From Paenalcaligenes sp050487225 (lineage in GTDB: Bacteria > Pseudomonadota > Gammaproteobacteria > Burkholderiales > Burkholderiaceae_B), in contig NZ_JBKQGY010000001.1 in assembly GCF_050487225.1 (NCBI RefSeq), forward strand, positions 930,001 to 994,000: a stretch of DNA of 64,000 nucleotides, given 5' to 3'. The notes under the pieces were generated by a model that saw only the letters and a program-made list of their open reading frames with translations, made no database searches and was not told the origin of the DNA. Position 1 is the stretch's first letter. Every line of letters begins with the position of its first letter. The position numbers and the translations under genes are program-made. Shown here in pieces: positions 59,468 to 64,000 of the stretch.

Positions 59468-60781
59468 ATGCTCGCTTTACTTGGGCTATTAACTGTACTG
59501 GTGCTGCTCGCCGGTATTATGAGTAACCGCCTTTCCCCCTTGGTGGCATTAATTGCTATCCCGGTAGTGGCCGCATTAATTGGTGGTTTCGCCCCGGAAG
59601 TGGGCGGCTTCATGGTCAATGGCGTCAAAAACATTGCCCCCGTAGCAGGCATGTTTGTGTTTGCTATTCTGTTTTTTGGCATTCTGACGGATGCTGGCAC
59701 CTTAGACCCCATCATTAACCGCATCCTGAAAGTCGTCGGCACTAACCCCGTGCGTATTGTGATGGGTACTGCGGTATTGGCCGCCATTGTGCATTTGGAT
59801 GGCTCGGGCGCCGTCACCTTTATGGTGACTATTCCTGCCCTACTTCCTTTATACGAACGCTTAAACATAGACCGACGCATCTTGGCATGCGTGGTCGCGA
59901 TGGCTGCTGGTGTAGGAAATATGCTGCCGTGGGGTGGCCCCGTATTGCGCGCTGCCGCCGCGCTGGAAGTACCTGTGATGGACTTGTACCTACCTTTGCT
60001 TCCTGTACAGTTAACCGGCTTTGCCTTTGTACTGCTGTGCGCATGGTGGTTGGGTAAACGGGCCGGTGCTTCGGTAGATTTCCAAAGCGTGGCGTCTGGC
60101 CATGCCACAGTGATCCCTACCCCTGACAGCAAAGCTATCGCCCCGGAAAATGATGTACGTCGTCCTCATTTATTTTGGATCAATATTGCACTGATCATTG
60201 TGGTGATTGGCACCATGATCTCTAGCCTGCTCGCACCAGTTGCGTGTTTTATGCTGGGTACCATCATTGCTTTGTTGATTAACTACCCTAACTCCAAACA
60301 ACAGCGCGAACGCATTGATGCGCACGCCAAAGCCGCGTTATTAATGGCTAGCGTGCTGTTTGCAGCCGGTGTATTTACCGGCATCATGAACGGCACAGGC
60401 ATGCTTAATGCTATGGCTACCTTTGCTGCTGACCACATTCCCTCTAGCGCTGCTACTCACCTGCCTTTCTTGTTAGGCTTGGTCTCCACCCCCTTAAGTC
60501 TGCTGTTTGACCCTGACTCTTTCTATTTCGGTGTCATGCCTGTGCTGGGTCAAGTGGTGCAAGCGCATGGTGGCTCGGCAATAGAAGTCGCCTACGCTGC
60601 AGCAATGGGACAAATGACAGTGGGCTTCCCTATCAGCCCCCTCACACCAGCCACGTTCTTACTGGTAGGTTTGTGCAAAATTGAATTGGGCGCGCATCAA
60701 CGCTTTACCATTCCCTTCCTCATGGCTACCTCTATTTTGATGACCTTTGTTGCCGTGGCCTTGGGTTTGTTCCCCCTTTAA
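59468..60781 (+). CDS. CitMHS family tricarboxylate/H+ transporter
   Basis: The 437-residue protein has about 12 segments and matches CitMHS (PF03600 branch), which imports metal-citrate complexes in Bacillus. The HLDGSGAVTFMVTIPALLPLYERL and VGNMLPWGGPVLRAAAAL motifs, and the C-terminal FDPDSFYFGVMPVLGQVVQ and MTVGFPISPLTPATFLLVGL segments, are clearly family-like. AGGAG is 8 nt before the ATG. It leads a three-gene operon with an AtuA-type protein and a small AtuA-related protein. The neighbours suggest the cargo is a tricarboxylate or other hydroxy acid that the AtuA pair acts on. Confidence 0.9.
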   Translation: MLALLGLLTVLVLLAGIMSNRLSPLVALIAIPVVAALIGGFAPEVGGFMVNGVKNIAPVAGMFVFAILFFGILTDAGTLDPIINRILKVVGTNPVRIVMGTAVLAAIVHLDGSGAVTFMVTIPALLPLYERLNIDRRILACVVAMAAGVGNMLPWGGPVLRAAAALEVPVMDLYLPLLPVQLTGFAFVLLCAWWLGKRAGASVDFQSVASGHATVIPTPDSKAIAPENDVRRPHLFWINIALIIVVIGTMISSLLAPVACFMLGTIIALLINYPNSKQQRERIDAHAKAALLMASVLFAAGVFTGIMNGTGMLNAMATFAADHIPSSAATHLPFLLGLVSTPLSLLFDPDSFYFGVMPVLGQVVQAHGGSAIEVAYAAAMGQMTVGFPISPLTPATFLLVGLCKIELGAHQRFTIPFLMATSILMTFVAVALGLFPL

Positions 60782-60799
60782 CGTGCGAGAGTATTTGTC

Positions 60800-62167
60800 A
60801 TGACTAACGCTCACCCTTCTTTCCTACGCTTGGGCTCTGGTGCCGGTTACTCGGGTGACCGTATCGACCCAGCAGTAGAATTGGCCCGCGATGGGCAGAT
60901 TGATTATTTGATTTTTGAATGCTTGGCGGAACGTACCATCGCCTTAGCACAGCAAGAGCGCTTGCATCATCCAGACAAAGGCTATGACCCTTTGCTAACC
61001 GATCGCATGCAAAGTGTGCTGCCGTTAATGTTTGATGCCGATGGGCAGCGACGCTTTAGAATTATCAGCAACATGGGGGCAGCAAACCCCATTGCTGCCG
61101 CTAAACACGTGAGCCACATAGCGACCACACTAGGCTTACATGGCCTACACGTTGCCGCCGTTGTAGGCGACGATGTACTGGAGCAAATACGCAGCAGCAA
61201 CGACTTGCTGGATAACGGCCAAACCCCAGCACAACTAGGTGACAAGCTGGTATCGGCCAACGCATACTTGGGTGCAGCAGGCATGGTAGAAGCCATAGAA
61301 GCTGGCGCTGACATTATCCTGACGGGTCGTGTTGCCGACCCCGCCCTTTTCCTTGCCCCGTTAATCGCGGAATTTAAATGGTCATGGAATGACTGGGAGA
61401 AACTGGGTACCGGCACCTTGGTAGGCCATTTACTAGAATGCGCCGGTCAAGTAAGTGGTGGCTACTTTGCAGACCCTGGCGTCAAAGACGTGAGTAACTT
61501 GGCAAGACTGGGCTTCCCCATCGCCCAAGTCTCTGCCGACGGTGAGGTACTCATCACCAAAGTCAAAGGCTCAGGCGGTCAAATCACCGTGCAAACCTGC
61601 ACCGAACAACTGCTATACGAAATTCACGACCCCAGTCGCTACCTCACCCCTGATGTCATCGCCGATTTTTCCAAGGTGCGCTTTACCGAACAAGCGGTAG
61701 ATGCCATCCACGCTGAAGGTGCGAGCGGCCAAGAAAAATCTGGCTTATTCAAAGTAAGCGTAGGCTACTTAGACGGCTACTTAGGTGAAGGCCAGATTTC
61801 CTACGGCGGCCCTAATGCCTTGGCACGTGCCACGCTCGCTAGAGACATCGTGCTAGAACGCATCGCCATGCTGGGGTTAGAGGTAGAAGACTTACGCGCC
61901 GATCTTATCGGTATGAACTCACTTTACGGCAATGCGCAACCACCTGCCACAACAGAGCCACAAGAGCTACGCTTACGCATTGCCGGTCGCTGTGCCAACC
62001 CCGCCCACGCCAAACAATTGGGCAATGAAGTCGAAGCCCTATACACCAATGGCCCAGCCGGCGGGGGAGGCGCGAGCAAGTCTACTCGTCAAGTGGTCGC
62101 TGTGGCCTCGTTATTATGGCCATCCGACCGTATTCCTCACGCCGTACACATGGAGACTGTGGCATGA
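60800..62167 (+). CDS. AtuA family protein (acyclic terpene utilization, DUF1446)
   Basis: The 455-residue cytosolic protein corresponds to the N-terminal domain of AtuA (PF07287). LGSGAGYSGDRIDPAVELARDGQIDYLIFECLAERTIALAQQER and ILTGRVADPALFLAPL are family hallmarks, and NGPAGGGGASKSTRQVVAVASLLWP closes the domain. AtuA was named from terpene breakdown in Pseudomonas, but most relatives are of unknown chemistry. In this case the short C-terminal AtuA domain is a separate gene overlapping by 4 bp. Operon partners are a CitMHS transporter and a LysR regulator, so a carboxylic acid rather than a terpene is the likely substrate. The exact reaction is unknown. Confidence 0.88.
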   Translation: MTNAHPSFLRLGSGAGYSGDRIDPAVELARDGQIDYLIFECLAERTIALAQQERLHHPDKGYDPLLTDRMQSVLPLMFDADGQRRFRIISNMGAANPIAAAKHVSHIATTLGLHGLHVAAVVGDDVLEQIRSSNDLLDNGQTPAQLGDKLVSANAYLGAAGMVEAIEAGADIILTGRVADPALFLAPLIAEFKWSWNDWEKLGTGTLVGHLLECAGQVSGGYFADPGVKDVSNLARLGFPIAQVSADGEVLITKVKGSGGQITVQTCTEQLLYEIHDPSRYLTPDVIADFSKVRFTEQAVDAIHAEGASGQEKSGLFKVSVGYLDGYLGEGQISYGGPNALARATLARDIVLERIAMLGLEVEDLRADLIGMNSLYGNAQPPATTEPQELRLRIAGRCANPAHAKQLGNEVEALYTNGPAGGGGASKSTRQVVAVASLLWPSDRIPHAVHMETVA

Positions 62168-62490
62168 AACTACACCAACTCGCCCACTCCCGTACGGGCG
62201 ACAAAGGCGACACCTCTAACATTTCGATCATCGCCTACTCGGCTGACGACTACGGCTATCTATGCCAACAACTTAGCCCCGAACGTGTGCAAACACACTT
62301 ACAAGGCTTAATGCCCGAAGTACCGCCAGCAGAGTGGCGCATCACACGCTACGAACTGCCACAACTGCAGGCACTAAACTTTGTGATTTCAGGCGTACTA
62401 CGAGGCGGTGTAACCCGGTCTACCGCTTTGGATGCGCACGGAAAGAGCTTAAGTAGCTTGATGTTGGATCTAGAACTTGAGGCTCGGTAA
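62164..62490 (+). CDS. AtuA-related small protein (split AtuA C-terminal domain)
   Basis: The 108-residue protein begins MKLHQLAHSRTGDKGDTSNISIIAYSADDYGYL, the standard start of the AtuA C-terminal, ferredoxin-like domain (the RTGDKGDTSNISI motif is diagnostic). It continues with ALNFVISGVLRGGVTRSTALDAHGKSLSSLMLDLEL. The ATG overlaps the AtuA stop as ATGA. It is the obligate partner of the N-terminal protein and presumably completes its active site. A strong terminator follows. A longer frame starting at 62116 lies inside the AtuA gene and is rejected. Confidence 0.88.
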   Translation: MKLHQLAHSRTGDKGDTSNISIIAYSADDYGYLCQQLSPERVQTHLQGLMPEVPPAEWRITRYELPQLQALNFVISGVLRGGVTRSTALDAHGKSLSSLMLDLELEAR

Positions 62491-62493
62491 ATA

Positions 62494-62519
62494 AAAGGTG
62501 GCGTAACGCCACCTTTTTT
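62494..62519 (+). terminator. Terminator of the CitMHS-AtuA operon
   Basis: AAAGGTGGCG and CGCCACCTTT form a stem with a 3-nt loop, followed by a T run. It lies right after the stop codon of the small AtuA-related gene. Confidence 0.92.
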
Positions 62520-62662
62520 ATTGCGCTACCCTACGCACTTCGCTGGCCTTCGCTTAAAAGTTACCGCATATTACTCCTGAAGAACGATGCTATTTTTACC
62601 GCTACTATAAAAGGCAGGCCACACGCCTTTAGCGAACAATAACAACGCAGGAGCAACACAGC

Positions 62663-64000
62663 ATGACAGCAGACATTGCGGTAGTTTTAGGTTTAGCTTT
62701 CATAGCCATTATTTTGTTTGCCACGGAAAAGCTCAGAATAGATGCAATTGCCTTATTGGTGTTAGGCATTCTGGCCATTCTAGGATTAATCTCCCCTGAA
62801 CAGGCCGTAGCAGGGTTTAGCAATGCGGCCACCATTACCGTCGCAGCCATGTTCGTACTCGCAGCCGGTCTGCAAAACAGTGGCGCGCTCTCTGGCATTG
62901 GTGATTTGTTAAGTAAGGCCAAATCTCCCTTTCAGTTTCTGCTTGTTCTCTTTCTGGTTCTGGCTGTCATTGCCCCTTTCGTAAACAATACCGCCGTAGT
63001 TGCCGTCTTTATCCCCATTGTGATGACGGCTACCGCGCGCATAGGCATGTCGGCCTCTAAAGCCCTGATTCCACTCTCGTATGTGTCACAAATGGCGGGG
63101 GTATGTACGCTGGTAGGTACCTCAACCAACCTGCTAGTGAACGCCATTGCCCGCGACATGGGACACCCTGGCTTTAGCATGTTTGAATTCACCTCCTTAG
63201 GGGTCATTTGTATGGCCGTAGGGTGTGTGTACTTACTAACTATAGGACGCTGGCTATTACCCGACACGCGCGGCAGTGAGCTTGTTGAAGAGTACGAACT
63301 GGGCAAATACATCACCGAATTACGCGTCATGCCTGACTCCTCGTTAATAGGACAATCGGTTGGCGACGCCAAACTGGGTGAGGAATACGGTGTGTTTGTA
63401 CTAGAGCTACTACGCGATGGCCGCAAAGTGTGGGGACCTCGTGAGCAAAAACTGGAACAAGACGACATCTTGCTCGCCCGAGGTGACTGGACACAGCTAG
63501 ACGAGCTACGTAAACAAACTGGCTTAGAAGTGGACCCTCAGTTCAAACTAGAACAAAAATCCTTTGAACAAGTAGAGCAGGTACTCACCGAGGTGATGAT
63601 TGCGCCACGCTCCCGCATTAGTGGCGGCACACTGAGCGCCTTAGGCCACGTTGGTTGGTACAAAAACGTAACCGTACTCGGCATTCATAGACGCGGGCAA
63701 GTGCTGCGTGAGCAGCTGAAAACCGTACGTTTACGGGTGGGTGACATACTACTGCTACTCATCCCTGAATCTGAAAAATCCGACTTACGCGCCGACAAAA
63801 ACCTCATCGTCTTGTCTGAGCGTGAAGCTGAGAAAAAAATGGGCTGGCGTGCGCCCTTTGCCTTGCTGACCATGGCGTTAGTTATTGCCCTGCCAGCCCT
63901 AGGCTGGGTGCCCATTAGCATTACCTCATTGCTGGGTGCTGTTGCCATGGCACTGGCGGGTTGCTTACAAGCTGATGAGGTGTATGACGCTATAGACTGG
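62663..64000 (+). CDS. SLC13 family permease with TrkA-C domains, C-terminus beyond the right edge
   Basis: An open frame of 446 codons runs from an ATG at 62663 (AGGAG 9 nt upstream) to the window edge without a stop. The first 200 residues are hydrophobic with ArsB/SLC13-type motifs (FVNNTAVVAVFIPIVMTAT, LVGTSTNLLVNAIA). Then come two TrkA-C type regulatory domains (about 215-300 and 305-395: LGKYITELRVMPDSSLIGQSVGDAKLG, VMIAPRSRISGGTLSAL) and the start of the second membrane half. This combination is typical of plant-like or cyanobacterial sodium/sulfate symporters (SLT type). Sulfate, dicarboxylates or silicon are possible cargoes. The rest of the protein is not visible. Confidence 0.85.
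   Translation, partial: MTADIAVVLGLAFIAIILFATEKLRIDAIALLVLGILAILGLISPEQAVAGFSNAATITVAAMFVLAAGLQNSGALSGIGDLLSKAKSPFQFLLVLFLVLAVIAPFVNNTAVVAVFIPIVMTATARIGMSASKALIPLSYVSQMAGVCTLVGTSTNLLVNAIARDMGHPGFSMFEFTSLGVICMAVGCVYLLTIGRWLLPDTRGSELVEEYELGKYITELRVMPDSSLIGQSVGDAKLGEEYGVFVLELLRDGRKVWGPREQKLEQDDILLARGDWTQLDELRKQTGLEVDPQFKLEQKSFEQVEQVLTEVMIAPRSRISGGTLSALGHVGWYKNVTVLGIHRRGQVLREQLKTVRLRVGDILLLLIPESEKSDLRADKNLIVLSEREAEKKMGWRAPFALLTMALVIALPALGWVPISITSLLGAVAMALAGCLQADEVYDAIDW

Noticed and set aside
1..64000. CRISPR arrays, transposases, phage genes and integration sites
   Set aside because: No regularly spaced repeats, no transposase or integrase frames and no direct repeats flanking the tRNA-Cys were seen.

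Overview
This 64 kb window looks like the chromosome of a free-living or host-associated betaproteobacterium, most likely Burkholderiales and probably Alcaligenaceae. That is an inference from gene content and protein style: BenE, AtuA/CitMHS, FUSC/DUF1656 efflux, hydantoin-type racemase, LctP, many LysR regulators and a complete branched-chain 2-oxoacid dehydrogenase operon. Base composition is close to balanced by eye. I see no rRNA, insertion sequence, phage gene or CRISPR array. The window is dense and consists mainly of catabolic, transport and regulatory modules, with two edge-truncated genes (a cupin-like protein at the left, an SLC13 permease at the right).

Layout. 1-2.8 kb: cupin-like fragment, AEC transporter, benzoate-type BenE transporter. 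3.1-9.8 kb: a five-gene minus-strand operon (N-acyl-D-amino acid deacylase, permease, cytosolic beta-lactamase-fold hydrolase, nitrilase-family amidase, N-formylglutamate deformylase-like enzyme) divergent from a LysR gene. It ends in a clear terminator and reads as an uptake-and-deacylation route for an N-acylated, possibly D-configured, amino acid or peptide; its substrate is not evident. 10-13.5 kb: META/DUF4377 lipoprotein, small membrane protein, MFS/TetR divergent pair, CsaA-like protein. 13.6-18.7 kb: bkd-type operon (E1alpha, E1beta, E2, E3) with tightly overlapping genes and a strong palindrome upstream. 19-23.2 kb: GNAT, GbsR/MarR regulator, a secreted protein with a degenerate partial copy beside it, thioesterase, NTF2-like and ankyrin proteins.

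23.2-30.1 kb: an iron or metallophore acquisition locus: RhtX/FptX-like MFS and O-methyltransferase-like enzyme (overlapping), divergent PchR-like AraC regulator, and a very large TonB-dependent receptor, with Fur-like sites in both intergenic regions. 30.1-38.2 kb: a vitamin B6/PLP-centred cluster: a PdxR-like MocR regulator divergent from yggS-pdxY-trpB-trpA-glyA, followed by a convergent PtsJ-like MocR regulator. 38.4-40.8 kb: class II aldolase-fold protein and LctP permease. 40.9 kb: a tRNA-Cys with a covarying change in the normally invariant G19-C56 pair. 41-46 kb: basic amino acid decarboxylase, AhpD-like protein, hisC, psd.

46-52 kb: tripartite efflux operon (FUSC, DUF1656, HlyD, outer-membrane factor) led by a LysR gene; the last gene overlaps psd tail-to-tail by 104 bp. 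52-55 kb: NCS1 permease, hydantoin/allantoin-type racemase and GntR regulator, with tandem operators but no hydantoinase. 55.4-58.3 kb: Fur-box-preceded exported SnoaL-like protein plus TonB siderophore receptor. 58.3-62.5 kb: LysR divergent from CitMHS transporter, AtuA-type protein and a small AtuA-related partner. 62.7 kb to the edge: SLC13/TrkA-C permease.

The best candidates for an undescribed system are the 3-9.8 kb deacylase operon, the AraC/TonB receptor/methyltransferase/MFS locus, the PLP-sensing cluster around trpBA-glyA, and the CitMHS-AtuA module.
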